64,000 bases of DNA from Nakamurella alba (GTDB taxonomy: Bacteria; Actinomycetota; Actinomycetes; Mycobacteriales; Nakamurellaceae), in assembly GCF_009707545.1 (NCBI RefSeq), contig NZ_WLYK01000001.1, forward strand, positions 868,001-932,000, written 5' to 3'. Both the position numbers and the translations under genes were made by a program. A model generated the notes under the pieces. The model worked only from the letters and a program-made list of their open reading frames with translations, did not search any database and had not been told where the DNA came from. Of the stretch, positions 17,409 through 27,731 are shown piece by piece (within the stretch, counting starts at the first letter, position 1; each line of letters begins with the position of its first letter).

Positions 17409-19271
17409 TCAGCCGTTGCGGTGCTGGCGCGGCGGGACCCGGCGGACGGCACCGGCCGAGGCGGAGGTGGCCATCGAGGCGTACGCCTGCAGCGCCTTGG
17501 AGACGGTGCGGTCCCGGTCCACCGGCTCCCACGGCCGCTCGGAGGCCTCCATCTTCGCCCGGCGCTCGGCCAGCACCGCGTCCGGCACGTTCACCCGGAG
17601 CAGCCGCTGCTCGACGTCGATCTCGATCTCGTCGCCGTCCTGTACCAGGCCGATGGTGCCGCCGGCCCAGGCCTCGGGGGAGATGTGGCCGACGGAGATG
17701 CCGGAGGACCCGCCGGAGAAGCGCCCGTCGGTGACCAGCGCACACACCTTGCCCAGGCCCAGTCCCTTGAGGAACGAGGTGGGGTGCAGCATCTCCTGCA
17801 TGCCGGGGCCGCCGGCCGGACCCTCGTAGCGGATGACGACGACGTGGCCGGGCTGCACCTTCTTGCCCAGGATCGCCTGCACGGCGTCCTCCTGGGACTC
17901 CAGCACGATCGCGGTACCGGTGAAGTGGAACAGCGACGGGTCGATGCCGGCGGTCTTGATGACCGCGCCCTCCTCGGCCAGGTTGCCACGCAGCACGGCC
18001 AGCCCGCCGTCGACGGTGTAGGCGTGCGCCTTGTCCCGGATGCAGCCGCCGGCCGCGTCGGTGTCCAGGGTGTCCCAACGGTTCTCGGTGGAGAACGCCT
18101 TCGTCGTGCGGACCCCGCCGGGTGCGGCGTGGAACAGCTCGAGGGCCTTCGCCGACGGCGCGGCGGCGCGGACGTCCCACTCCGACAGCCAGGACGCCAG
18201 GTCGGGGGAGTGCACGGTGTGCACCGACTCGTCGAGCAGCCCGGCCCGCCACAGCTCGCCCAGGATGGCCGGGATGCCACCCGCCCGGTGCACGTCCTCC
18301 ATGTGGTAGTCCGAGTTCGGCGCCACCTTGGACAGGCAGGGCACCCGGCGGGAGATCGCGTCGATGTCCTCGAGGGTGAAGTCGATCTCGCCCTCGATGG
18401 CAGCGGCCAGGATGTGCAGCACCGTGTTGGTGGAGCCGCCCATGGCCACGTCCAGCGCCATCGCGTTGCCGAACGCCGCCTTGTTCGCGGTGTTCCGCGG
18501 CAGCACCGACTCGTCGTCCTGCTCGTAGTACCGCTTCGCCAGCTCGACGACCAGGGAACCGGCGCGCAGGAACAGGTCCCGCCGCGCCGCGTGCGTGGCC
18601 AGGGTGGACCCGTTGCCCGGCAACGAGAGTCCGAGAGCTTCGGTGAGGCAGTTCATCGAGTTCGCGGTGAACATGCCCGAGCACGACCCGCAGGTGGGGC
18701 ACGCGGACCGCTCCACCGCCGCCAGGCCCTCCTCGTCCACCACGGTGGAGGCGGAGGCGGCGATCGCGGTGATCAGGTCGGTGGGGGCGTGCGCGACACC
18801 GTCGACGATGACGGCCTTGCCGGCCTCCATCGGGCCGCCGGAGACGAACACCACCGGGATGTTCAGCCGCAGTGCGGCCATCAGCATGCCGGGGGTGATC
18901 TTGTCGCAGTTGGAGATGCAGACCAGCGCGTCGGCGGTGTGCGCGTTGACCATGTACTCGACCGAGTCGGCGATCAGCTCGCGGCTGGGCAGGGAGTAGA
19001 GCATCCCGTCGTGGCCCATCGCGATGCCGTCGTCGACGGCGATGGTGTTGAACTCCTTGGCCACGCCGCCGGCCTCGACCACCGCGGAGGCGACCAGGTC
19101 GCCCATGTCCTTGAGATGCACGTGCCCCGGCACGAACTGGGTGTAGGAGTTCGCGATCGCGATGATCGGCTTGCCGAAGTCGTCGTCCGTCATGCCGGTG
19201 GCGCGCCACAGCGAGCGGGCGCCGGCCATGTTCCGGCCGTGGGTGGAGGTACGGGAACGCAGTGCAGGCAT
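17409..19271 (-). CDS. ilvD: Dihydroxy-acid dehydratase
   Basis: Fe-S enzyme of valine/isoleucine synthesis that dehydrates 2,3-dihydroxy acids to 2-keto acids. 620 residues, the long (enterobacterial-type) form. Cluster ligands are visible in NCDKITPGM near residue 122 and [17 protein letters not shown] near 195, and the C-terminal [20 protein letters not shown] block is present. ATG at 19271 with AGGAG 8 nt upstream. It lies divergently from ilvBNC with the PH-domain gene between them, so it has its own promoter. Confidence 0.96.
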   Translation of the reverse strand: MPALRSRTSTHGRNMAGARSLWRATGMTDDDFGKPIIAIANSYTQFVPGHVHLKDMGDLVASAVVEAGGVAKEFNTIAVDDGIAMGHDGMLYSLPSRELIADSVEYMVNAHTADALVCISNCDKITPGMLMAALRLNIPVVFVSGGPMEAGKAVIVDGVAHAPTDLITAIAASASTVVDEEGLAAVERSACPTCGSCSGMFTANSMNCLTEALGLSLPGNGSTLATHAARRDLFLRAGSLVVELAKRYYEQDDESVLPRNTANKAAFGNAMALDVAMGGSTNTVLHILAAAIEGEIDFTLEDIDAISRRVPCLSKVAPNSDYHMEDVHRAGGIPAILGELWRAGLLDESVHTVHSPDLASWLSEWDVRAAAPSAKALELFHAAPGGVRTTKAFSTENRWDTLDTDAAGGCIRDKAHAYTVDGGLAVLRGNLAEEGAVIKTAGIDPSLFHFTGTAIVLESQEDAVQAILGKKVQPGHVVVIRYEGPAGGPGMQEMLHPTSFLKGLGLGKVCALVTDGRFSGGSSGISVGHISPEAWAGGTIGLVQDGDEIEIDVEQRLLRVNVPDAVLAERRAKMEASERPWEPVDRDRTVSKALQAYASMATSASAGAVRRVPPRQHRNG

Positions 19272-19534
19272 GGGAACGACTCCTGGGTGCCGGCCTCGAC
19301 GGCGGTGCCGGGCCGGTGCTGGTCGGACTGGGGGGGAACGGTGGGACCGGAAAGCTGTCACATCTGTCGATCCGGCGGATCGGGATCGGTGGCCCGGCGG
19401 ATGGCGGGGCGATCGGCCGGTGCTGCCTGATCGGGTGCTGCTGGTGATCCGTGCTGCTGGTGACCGGAACCGGTCGTGGTCGGGACCGGTGATGATCACG
19501 GACGACCGGATCGTGCCTGATGGGCCCTTGCAGG
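19272..19534 (-). other. Intergenic leader of ilvD
   Basis: 263 bp without a gene. On the minus strand it holds three imperfect copies of a unit near TCACCAGCAGCAC(C/G)GA (about 19420-19470) and a small hairpin CGATCC-GGC-GGATCG at 19368-19382. I see no convincing leader peptide or T-run terminator, so no evidence of attenuation like that of ilvB. Confidence 0.4.
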
Positions 19535-20164
19535 CTACCCGTCCCGGCCGGCGGGCCGGTCCGCAGCGGGAGCAGCCGTGGCCTCGTGGCCGCCGTTCCC
19601 GGTCCCGCTGCCGTCGGGTGTCGCGTCGACTGCGTTGTCGGGTGCAGCGTCGGGTGTGGTCGGAACCGGTGTGTCCGTCACTCCGGTCGTGTCCGTCGGC
19701 TGCGCCGGCACGAAGGCGTCGGTCGGTGCATCGGTCTCGGTCTCGAGACCTGTGTCCGTATTGGTGTCCGTGTCGGCCGGCGGGGCCGCGAGGTTCAACC
19801 GGCCGCCGGACACCTCGGCGAGGACGGGCAGGTCTCGCGGCCGGATCATCGGCAGCCGGATGCGCTTGCCGGCGGTGGTGACGGCCACCGCCCAGCGAGG
19901 TCCACGGAACTCGAAGCCGTCCAGGTCGGACCAGGCGATCCGGCGGCGGCCGAGCAGTCCGGAGGTGGTGATCGACTCCGGGGTCACGGTGGTGCGGGTC
20001 AGCAGCACGTAGAACACCGCCAGCACCGGCGCGAGGTAGACCCAGAGCAGCCAGACCCGGACGGTGGCCAGCGGGGTGGCGCAGACGAAGAGCAGCACGG
20101 GGAAGGCCAACGACACCAGCGGCAGGCGGAAGACGGCACGATCGGGGCGGGACACGCCGACCAT
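19535..20164 (-). CDS. PH domain-containing membrane protein, CFP-6-like
   Basis: About 209 residues from the ATG at 20164: two hydrophobic helices ([38 protein letters not shown]) followed by a bPH6-type PH domain ([28 protein letters not shown] as start and end motifs) and a long Thr/Asp/Pro-rich tail from residue 130. Its position, divergent from ilvB, is the same as that of the mycobacterial cfp6 gene next to ilvB1. The start is uncertain (ATG 20194 and GTG 20224 also open). Function is unknown. Confidence 0.75.
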   Translation of the reverse strand: MVGVSRPDRAVFRLPLVSLAFPVLLFVCATPLATVRVWLLWVYLAPVLAVFYVLLTRTTVTPESITTSGLLGRRRIAWSDLDGFEFRGPRWAVAVTTAGKRIRLPMIRPRDLPVLAEVSGGRLNLAAPPADTDTNTDTGLETETDAPTDAFVPAQPTDTTGVTDTPVPTTPDAAPDNAVDATPDGSGTGNGGHEATAAPAADRPAGRDG

Positions 20165-20309
20165 CGTCGCACTGTCGCGGGCACGTTCCGGCATGCCCGG
20201 CAGCGCCGGCCACGAGCCGGCCACGCGCTGTCAGCACGCCCTCCGTCCGTCGGCCGCATGCCATCCGCCGGCGGTCCCACCTGCAGGTCGAGAACCGATC
20301 GGGGCAGCG

Positions 20310-20330
20310 CTGTTCCAACATGTGGGACAG
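20310..20330. promoter_or_regulatory. Imperfect 21-bp palindrome upstream of the ilv promoter
   Basis: Arms CTGT-CC and GG-ACAG flank AACATGT, centred about 59 bp before the predicted start of transcription. It could bind a regulator such as an Lrp or GntR protein. This is pattern only. Confidence 0.35.
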
Positions 20331-20343
20331 TTCCGCCCACGGT

Positions 20344-20372
20344 TTGACACACCCGGGGGTCGGTCATACAGT
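20344..20372 (+). promoter_or_regulatory. ilvBNC promoter, near-consensus
   Basis: TTGACA at 20344-20349, a 17-bp spacer, and TACAGT at 20367-20372. The expected start, 6-7 bp after the -10 box, falls on the ATG of the leader peptide at 20379, so the transcript would be leaderless. Confidence 0.75.
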
Positions 20373-20378
20373 CGAAAC

Positions 20379-20426
20379 ATGTCCCAGCTCCTCGTACTCC
20401 AGCGGCGCGTCATTGCGCGGGTGTGA
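20379..20426 (+). CDS. ilv attenuator leader peptide
   Basis: Fifteen codons: MSQLLVLQRRVIARV, then TGA. Seven of fifteen residues are Leu, Val or Ile (codons 4-7, 11, 12 and 15), the end products controlled by the ilvBNC operon. It lies between a strong promoter and a T-run terminator and ahead of ilvB, as in the actinobacterial ilvB leaders known from Corynebacterium and Streptomyces. There is no room for a ribosome site, since the predicted mRNA begins at its ATG. Starvation for charged Leu/Val/Ile tRNA would stall the ribosome and prevent the terminator from forming. Confidence 0.82.
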   Translation: MSQLLVLQRRVIARV

Positions 20427-20439
20427 CGACCCGCCGCTG
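20400..20439 (+). promoter_or_regulatory. Pause hairpin of the ilv leader
   Basis: CAGCGGCG (20400-20407) and CGCCGCTG (20432-20439) are perfectly complementary. The left arm is within the leader peptide codons and the right arm follows its stop, so ribosome position controls whether it forms. GACGCGC just downstream can compete for GCGCGTC in the leader. Confidence 0.65.
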
Positions 20440-20445
20440 ACGCGC

Positions 20446-20484
20446 AAACCCCTTGGTCGCCACTGACGCGACAAGGGGTTTTTT
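20446..20484 (+). terminator. ilv attenuator, intrinsic terminator
   Basis: Stem AACCCCTTG (20447-20455) with CAAGGGGTT (20472-20480), extended by TCGC/GCGA past one bulged G, a 7-nt loop, and a six-T run at 20479-20484. It lies 20 bp after the leader peptide stop and 263 bp before ilvB. Confidence 0.85.
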
Positions 20485-20747
20485 GTTGCCCGGATGCGGT
20501 CGGCACCACGAATGTCGGCCCTCCTACCGAACGAACGTGAACCCCCACCCCCGGTTCGCACCCCGTTCGGGTGGTACCGCAGCAACCGGTCCCACGAGGA
20601 CCGGAGCACCACCAGCAGGACAGCACGACGAGCTGGACAACAGCACCGGCACCACCAGCACAGCACCACCAGCACAGCACCGGCACCAGCAGGACCCAGG
20701 ACCATCCGGCCGCACCCGCGGCCGGGCCACCGAAGAAGGTCGACGTC
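20485..20747 (+). other. CA-rich spacer between attenuator and ilvB
   Basis: 263 bp without a gene. A perfect hairpin CCGGTCC-CACGA-GGACCGG is at 20586-20604, followed by about 90 bp of low-complexity sequence built from CACCAGCACAGC-like units with little G. This stretch would be unstructured in RNA. The ilvB ribosome site GAAGAAGG follows at about 20731. Confidence 0.55.
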
Positions 20748-22538
20748 ATGACGCAGAGCCGCACTGCCACCCTTGCGCCCGAGAACGCCCCTGCCATCGA
20801 GCATCTCACCGGAGCCGCCGCGGTCGTCCGGTCTCTCGAGGAGGCCGGCGCGGAGGTCGTCTTCGGCATCCCGGGCGGCGCGGTCCTCCCGGTCTACGAC
20901 CCGCTGTTCGACTCGACCAAGGTCCGGCACGTGCTGGTCCGGCACGAGCAGGGCGCCGGCCACGCCGCCACCGGGTACGCGCAGGCCACCGGCAAGGTCG
21001 GCGTGTGCATGGCGACCTCCGGTCCCGGCGCCACCAACCTGGTCACCCCGATCGCCGACGCGCACATGGACTCCGTGCCGCTGGTGGCCATCACCGGGCA
21101 GGTCGGCCGGCCGCTGATCGGCACCGACGGCTTCCAGGAGGCCGACATCTGCGGCATCACGATGCCGATCACCAAGCACAACTTCATGGTCACCGATCCG
21201 CGGGAGATCCCCGAGACGATCGCTGCCGCGTTCCACCTGGCGTCCACGGGCCGACCCGGCCCGGTGCTGGTGGACATCCCGAAGGACATCCTGCAGGCCG
21301 ACACCACCTTCCGTTGGCCGTCGGAGGTCCATCTGCCCGGCTACCGGCCGGCACCCAAGCCGCACTCGGGTCAGATCACCGCTGCCGCCCGGCTCATCAA
21401 CGGCGCGCGGCGGCCGGTGCTGTACGTCGGCGGCGGGGTGATCAAGGCCGGTGCCACCGCGCAGCTGCGGCAGCTCGCCGAGCTGACCGGTATCCCGGTG
21501 GTCACCACCCTGATGGCCCGCGGTGCATTCCCCGACTCGCACGTCCAGCACCTGGGCATGCCGGGCATGCACGGCACCGTCGCCGCCGTGGCGGCCCTGC
21601 AGAAGGCCGATCTGCTGATCGCCCTCGGCGCGCGCTTCGACGACCGGGTGACCGGTCAGCTGTCCACCTTCGCCCCGCTGGCCACGATCATCCACGCCGA
21701 CATCGACGCGGCCGAGATCGGCAAGAACCGGGTCGCCGACGTGCCGATCGTGGGCGATGCGAGGGAGATCGTCACCGAGCTGATCAATGCGGTGGCCATC
21801 GAGCAGAAGGCCGGTGCGGTCGCGGATCTCACCGCGTGGTGGGCCGAACTCGACCAGCTGCGGGAGACCTTCCCGCTCGGCTACGAGGAGCCGGCCGACG
21901 GCACCCTGGCGCCGCAGTACGTCATCCAGCGGCTGGGGCAGATCGCCGGGCCGGAGGCGATCTACGCCGCCGGTGTCGGACAGCACCAGATGTGGGCGGC
22001 GCAGTTCGTCTCCTACGAGAACCCGCGCACCTGGCTGAACTCCGGCGGTCTCGGGACCATGGGCTACGCGGTGCCGGCCGCGATGGGCGCCAAGATGGGC
22101 CGCCCGGACGCGACCGTGTGGGCCATCGACGGCGACGGCTGCTTCCAGATGACCAATCAGGAACTGGCCACCTGCGCCATCGAGGGCATCCCGATCAAGG
22201 TCGCCGTCATCAACAACGGCAATCTGGGCATGGTCCGGCAGTGGCAGACGCTGTTCTACGACCAGCGGTACTCGCAGACCGACCTCGGGACGCACAAGCA
22301 CCGCATCCCGGACTTCAAGCTGCTCGCCGAGGCGTACGGCTGCGTCGGGCTGCGCTGCGAGTCCAAGGAGGACGTCGACCGTACGATCGAGGCAGCCATG
22401 GCGGTCAACGACCGGCCGGTGGTTGTCGACTTCACCGTGGGCGCCGATGCCCAGGTGTGGCCGATGGTCGCGGCCGGCACCAGCAACGACCAGATCATGG
22501 CCGCCCGCGGGATCCGCCCGCTCTTCGACGAGGAATGA
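20748..22538 (+). CDS. ilvB: Acetolactate synthase large subunit
   Basis: 596-residue thiamine diphosphate enzyme, first common step of valine/leucine/isoleucine synthesis. The catalytic Glu is in [16 protein letters not shown] near residue 66; the FAD region is [14 protein letters not shown] near 290; and the cofactor motif [15 protein letters not shown]...[12 protein letters not shown] is near 460. ATG 20748 follows GAAGAAGG; the frame is open further upstream but through low-complexity CA-rich sequence. First structural gene after the attenuator; its stop overlaps or abuts the ilvN start (AATGAGCATG). Confidence 0.96.
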   Translation: MTQSRTATLAPENAPAIEHLTGAAAVVRSLEEAGAEVVFGIPGGAVLPVYDPLFDSTKVRHVLVRHEQGAGHAATGYAQATGKVGVCMATSGPGATNLVTPIADAHMDSVPLVAITGQVGRPLIGTDGFQEADICGITMPITKHNFMVTDPREIPETIAAAFHLASTGRPGPVLVDIPKDILQADTTFRWPSEVHLPGYRPAPKPHSGQITAAARLINGARRPVLYVGGGVIKAGATAQLRQLAELTGIPVVTTLMARGAFPDSHVQHLGMPGMHGTVAAVAALQKADLLIALGARFDDRVTGQLSTFAPLATIIHADIDAAEIGKNRVADVPIVGDAREIVTELINAVAIEQKAGAVADLTAWWAELDQLRETFPLGYEEPADGTLAPQYVIQRLGQIAGPEAIYAAGVGQHQMWAAQFVSYENPRTWLNSGGLGTMGYAVPAAMGAKMGRPDATVWAIDGDGCFQMTNQELATCAIEGIPIKVAVINNGNLGMVRQWQTLFYDQRYSQTDLGTHKHRIPDFKLLAEAYGCVGLRCESKEDVDRTIEAAMAVNDRPVVVDFTVGADAQVWPMVAAGTSNDQIMAARGIRPLFDEE

Positions 22539-22540
22539 GC

Positions 22541-24428
<1,888 letters not shown>

Positions 24429-24492
24429 TCCACCGCCCCGCACAGGGCCTGCCACACGCGCGGCCGGCGCCACATCCCGGCGCCGGTCCGCA

Positions 24493-24532
24493 CACCACCG
24501 CCCCCGTCCGCATCCGGACGGGGGCGGTGGTG
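24493..24532 (+). terminator. Terminator of ilvBNC
   Basis: An 18-bp perfect stem (24493-24510 with 24515-24532) closes a CATC tetraloop, followed by CTTTCTGT. Long GC stem with a weak T tract, 64 bp after the ilvC stop. Confidence 0.85.
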
Positions 24533-24537
24533 CTTTC

Positions 24538-24579
24538 TGTCGGGTGTCGGGTGTCGGGTGTCGGGTGTCGGGTGTCGGG
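24538..24579 (+). repeat. TGTCGGG heptamer repeat, six copies
   Basis: Six perfect 7-bp units begin 5 bp after the ilvC terminator stem. The plus strand carries six GGG runs spaced by TGTC, the canonical pattern for a G-quadruplex. Confidence 0.9.
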
Positions 24580-24803
24580 GTGGCCGGTCCGGGTGCAGGG
24601 GGAGCGAACCGGGCGTCGCGGGGCGGACTGCAGATCGCGACCGATTCCCGGGAATCGGGGACCGTTTCCGTTGTGTGCCGGTGTTTCCGGTCCCGGATTC
24701 GCGCCGGGAGTGGGGCACCCGGCAGATCGTCCCCGTCCGGACGCCGTCGCGGTACGACGACTCGTGACTGACCGGTCCGGAGACCGGCGAGGTCAGGACG
24801 GGG

Positions 24804-25391
24804 TCAGAAGGTGCGGCCGCCGCGGAGCCGGAACCAGTCCCGGGACCGGCGCTGCATGAGGAACACCCAGATCAGGATCGGGAACAGCAATCCGCCGGAG
24901 GGGTCCCGCGTCAGAACCAGCAGCACGATTTCCAGGACCACATCGGCGATCGCGAGCACCACCAGGATGCGCGAGCTACGGCCGGTGAGGGCGGCGACAC
25001 CTCCCCAGACGAAGATGCCGCCGAAAAGCAGGCCGACAACGGCGAGGTAGGTGAGGAAGGGGGTGTCGAACTCTCCGAGGGCCATCAGCGCGATCAGCCC
25101 CAGACTGCCGAGCCCACCCGCGATGAACGCCAGAACCGCTGCCGCCGTGACGATCCCGGGTCGTTGCCAGGTCCCCGACGGGGCGGCATGTGCCGGGTCG
25201 ATCGGGTTGAGCGGCCGGCCGTACCGGTCGTAGTCCAGGTAGGGATCGGGGCCGGTGAACGGCCGCTGCAGGTGCCTCGCATCCGGCCCGTACCACTGCC
25301 CCTGCGGAGCGACGGCGAAGGGATCGCCCGGCGCGACGGGCGGGACCGGAGTGTGCGGCGCCGGGTCGGGTGCCCAGGGGGAGTGCGACAT
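24804..25391 (-). CDS. Small membrane protein, paralogue 4 of a tandem family
   Basis: 195 residues: an 80-residue Pro/Tyr/Asp-rich cytoplasmic-type N-terminus, then four predicted helices beginning GIVTAAAVLAFIAGGLGSLG, WGGVAALTGRSSRILVVL and ending with RDWFRLRGGRTF. It shares the helix pattern and the C-terminal GG-x-TF signature with the three genes upstream. ATG 25391 with AGGAC as ribosome site. Last of four genes in the same direction. No function recognised; it resembles the many uncharacterised actinobacterial small membrane proteins. Confidence 0.75.
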   Translation of the reverse strand: MSHSPWAPDPAPHTPVPPVAPGDPFAVAPQGQWYGPDARHLQRPFTGPDPYLDYDRYGRPLNPIDPAHAAPSGTWQRPGIVTAAAVLAFIAGGLGSLGLIALMALGEFDTPFLTYLAVVGLLFGGIFVWGGVAALTGRSSRILVVLAIADVVLEIVLLVLTRDPSGGLLFPILIWVFLMQRRSRDWFRLRGGRTF

Positions 25392-25472
25392 CTGTGTCCT
25401 ACGGGTCGGAAGGGGAGAGGGGCAGACGAGTGAGACGAGTGGGGTGAGCCGGTGCAGCAGGGAGGGCGAGGG

Positions 25473-25913
25473 TCAGAAGGTGGTGCCGCCGCGGGCGCGG
25501 AACCAGGAGCGGCTCGCACCCTGGAACAGCAGCACGAGGATCAGCACCTCGACGACGAAGCCCGGCAACCGCAGGATCCCGACCTCGACCGCGCCGCCGA
25601 TGATCGAGGCCAGGACGCCCACCACCGCGACGCCGGCGAGCGGACGGCTGCTGCGGCCGCGGACGGCGAGGATCCCGCCGAGGATCGACGCGGCGCCGAA
25701 GAGCGCGACGAAGACCGGCCGCCAGGCATCGAACCCGACCGGCGTGGTCGAACGGAAGAACAGCTGCGCGGGCAGCGCGAGGATCCCGGCGACACCGACG
25801 ACCAGGCCCATCGACGCGGCGGCCGTGACCTGCCCCGGCCGCGCGGGGACCGGTGGTCCGGGGACGCCGGCGTCGTGCGCCCCGGCTCCGTGCACCTGCG
25901 GTTCGTGCGACAC
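25473..25913 (-). CDS. Small membrane protein, paralogue 3 of a tandem family
   Basis: 146 residues with a short N-terminus and four predicted helices: QVTAAASMGLVVGVAGILALP, FVALFGAASILGGILAVRGR, and others, ending SRSWFRARGGTTF. The GTG at 25913 has GAGGAG 5-7 nt upstream. Same family as its three neighbours. Function not recognised. Confidence 0.72.
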   Translation of the reverse strand: MSHEPQVHGAGAHDAGVPGPPVPARPGQVTAAASMGLVVGVAGILALPAQLFFRSTTPVGFDAWRPVFVALFGAASILGGILAVRGRSSRPLAGVAVVGVLASIIGGAVEVGILRLPGFVVEVLILVLLFQGASRSWFRARGGTTF

Positions 25914-25995
25914 ATGTCTCCTCGGGACCCTGCAATGCGCTGCCGCCCCCGTCCGGTGGCGGACGGGGGCGGCAGGGCGGAGCGGGACCGGTTGC

Positions 25996-26412
25996 TCAGA
26001 AGGTCTTTCCGCCGCGCGAGCGGATCCAGTTCCGGCTCGGCTGCTGCAGCATGAAGACCAGGATCAGGATCGGGATGACCAGACCGATCAGGCTTCCGGT
26101 GCTGAAGTAGGTGATCATCGAGATCAGCTGCAGCAGGATGCTGATACCGGCGGCGATGACCAGGATCGTGCCGTTGCGGCCGTTGATCGCCTGCACACCA
26201 CCCCAGATCAGCAGGGCGGCGAACGCCAGGTTCAGGATGATGAGGAACGCGTAGGCGCCGCCGACACTCGCGACGACCCCGAACCCGACCAGGCCGAAGA
26301 TCACGTTCAGTCCGCCGACGACGAAGGCGAGCACCGCGGCCGCGGTGACCACACCCGGGCGGGTGGACGGCTGCGCCGGGTACCCGGGCGCGCCGTACTG
26401 CTCGAAACTCAT
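25996..26412 (-). CDS. Small membrane protein, paralogue 2 of a tandem family
   Basis: 138 residues: MSFEQYGAPGYPAQPSTRPG then GVVTAAAVLAFVVGGLNVIFG, LLIWGGVQAINGRNGTILVI and LVIPILILVFMLQQ, ending SRNWIRSRGGKTF. ATG 26412 has a good ribosome site (AGGAGAG). It is the shortest and probably the minimal form of the family. Confidence 0.75.
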   Translation of the reverse strand: MSFEQYGAPGYPAQPSTRPGVVTAAAVLAFVVGGLNVIFGLVGFGVVASVGGAYAFLIILNLAFAALLIWGGVQAINGRNGTILVIAAGISILLQLISMITYFSTGSLIGLVIPILILVFMLQQPSRNWIRSRGGKTF

Positions 26413-26562
26413 GTGCTCTCCTGTTGATCGATCAGGGCAGGCCGACACGACCTGCGGTCCGGTCGGAGGCTAACAACAACCTCACGGCCGCGGGCCGGGA
26501 TCGCCGGGAATTCCCTGGATCGTCACGGCCACCCGTGGGCGGGCGGCCGTGACGGGGCCGGA

Positions 26563-27342
26563 TCAGAACGTCTTGCCGCCCTTGGCCCGGACCCAGTTCT
26601 TCACGGCCGGGTTCAGCGCGAACACGGTGATCAGCACCGGGAGCACGATGCCGAAGACGTAGAAGAAGCCGAAGCTGGTGGCGATCATCAGGGCGATGAT
26701 CAGCACGACGTAGATCGCCGAGGCGATGACCACCATCTGGCCGTTCTTGCCGGACAGCAGCACCACGCCGCCCCAGATCATCAGGATCGCGACGATCGCG
26801 GCACCGATGCCGAGCAGGATGCCGAAGGTGCCGACGCTCCCGGCCGCGTCCTGCAGGTCGCCGGCGGCCTGCCGGGCCTGCTCGCAGGTGGACGCCGAGT
26901 AGGCGACGCTGGACTCGTCGCAGGACAGCCGCACCGAGTACTCGGCGGCCGAGTCGACGTAGTCCGAGGCACCGCTGAACAGCGAACCGATGACCACGCC
27001 GAACAGCGCCTGGATGATCGCGCCGGCGCCGAAGATGAAGGCCAGCACCGCGGAGGCGGTGGCCAGGCCTGGGCGGTTGCCGCCGGGCGGCGCGGGGGCG
27101 TAGGCCGGCGGGGTGCCGTAAGCAGGGGGCTGCCCGTAGGCGGGCTGCTGGCCGTACGCCGGCTGCTGTCCGTAGTCCGCCGGCGGCTGCGGCTGCTGTC
27201 CGTACTGCGGCTGGCCGTAGCCGGGCTGCGGGCCCGACGGCGGGTAGGCCGGCTGACCGCCGGTGGCCGGGTAACCACCCGGCTGCTGGCCGGGATATCC
27301 CTGGGCACCAGGCTGGGAACCGTAGGGCGGGGGAGTGGTCAC
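26563..27342 (-). CDS. Membrane protein with Pro/Gln/Tyr repeats, paralogue 1 of a tandem family
   Basis: 259 residues. The first 95 or so are Pro/Gly/Gln/Tyr-rich with repeats such as YGQQPAYGQQPAYGQPPAYG, a low-complexity cytoplasmic-type domain. Then GLATASAVLAFIFGAGAIIQALFG and three further helices, with two Cys in an extracytoplasmic-looking loop (LSCDESSVAYSASTCEQA, spacing fit for a disulfide). Ends KNWVRAKGGKTF. The GTG at 27342 follows GGAAGGG. First of the four paralogues. Confidence 0.75.
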   Translation of the reverse strand: MTTPPPYGSQPGAQGYPGQQPGGYPATGGQPAYPPSGPQPGYGQPQYGQQPQPPADYGQQPAYGQQPAYGQPPAYGTPPAYAPAPPGGNRPGLATASAVLAFIFGAGAIIQALFGVVIGSLFSGASDYVDSAAEYSVRLSCDESSVAYSASTCEQARQAAGDLQDAAGSVGTFGILLGIGAAIVAILMIWGGVVLLSGKNGQMVVIASAIYVVLIIALMIATSFGFFYVFGIVLPVLITVFALNPAVKNWVRAKGGKTF

Positions 27343-27731
27343 TGGTCGATCCCTTCCGAGGGCCGTCGTGGGGGCACGGTCGGCTGTTGCCGAGGTGTGC
27401 GTGACCATGAGAGCACCAGTGCGCGCGGATAGTACAGATTTGGCGGAAAACACCGTTCCGGACAGGGCCCGACAGCCTTCCGGGGGATGCCGGCCGCACC
27501 GCGACCGGTGCCCGGGCGGGTGCGGTGGCCCGGTCGGCGCCGACTAGCATCGTTCCCGGCCACGACGGCCGGGAACGCCCGGCCGAGGTGACCGGACCTG
27601 CGCCGGCCCCATCGGCCGGACCGGGTCCGTAGCGAGAACAACCGAGAAGTCGGATCGCTGCCGTGCGACCCGCGACACCAGTCCGACCCGTGACTCAGAC
27701 GCTCAACGTGGCGCCCCGAGAGGAAACACCC
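27343..27731. other. Intergenic region between membrane-protein array and serA
   Basis: 389 bp between divergent genes. It holds the serA-side -10-like box and inverted repeat (27545-27576). Nothing else is recognised; in-frame GTG codons at 27663 and 27690 lie upstream of the chosen serA start. Confidence 0.6.
27545..27576 (+). promoter_or_regulatory. -10-like box and 25-bp inverted repeat upstream of serA
   Basis: TAGCAT (27545-27550) is immediately followed by perfect 10-bp arms GTTCCCGGCC (27552-27561) and GGCCGGGAAC (27567-27576) around ACGAC. If TAGCAT is the -10 box, the dyad sits at the start of transcription, as an operator or a 5' RNA hairpin. Confidence 0.5.

Larger units (their letters stand above)
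24429..24803. other. Intergenic region after ilvC
   Basis: 375 bp with no gene. It holds the ilvC terminator (24493-24532) and the TGTCGGG tandem repeat (24538-24579). The remainder up to the convergent membrane-protein gene shows nothing further that I recognise. Confidence 0.7.

Noticed and set aside
19272..19534. Second ilv-type attenuator before ilvD
   Set aside because: No Leu/Val/Ile-rich peptide and no hairpin followed by a T-run on the minus strand.
24538..24579. TGTCGGG repeat as part of a coding sequence
   Set aside because: It follows a strong terminator; frames through it have no ribosome site or family similarity and are not supported.
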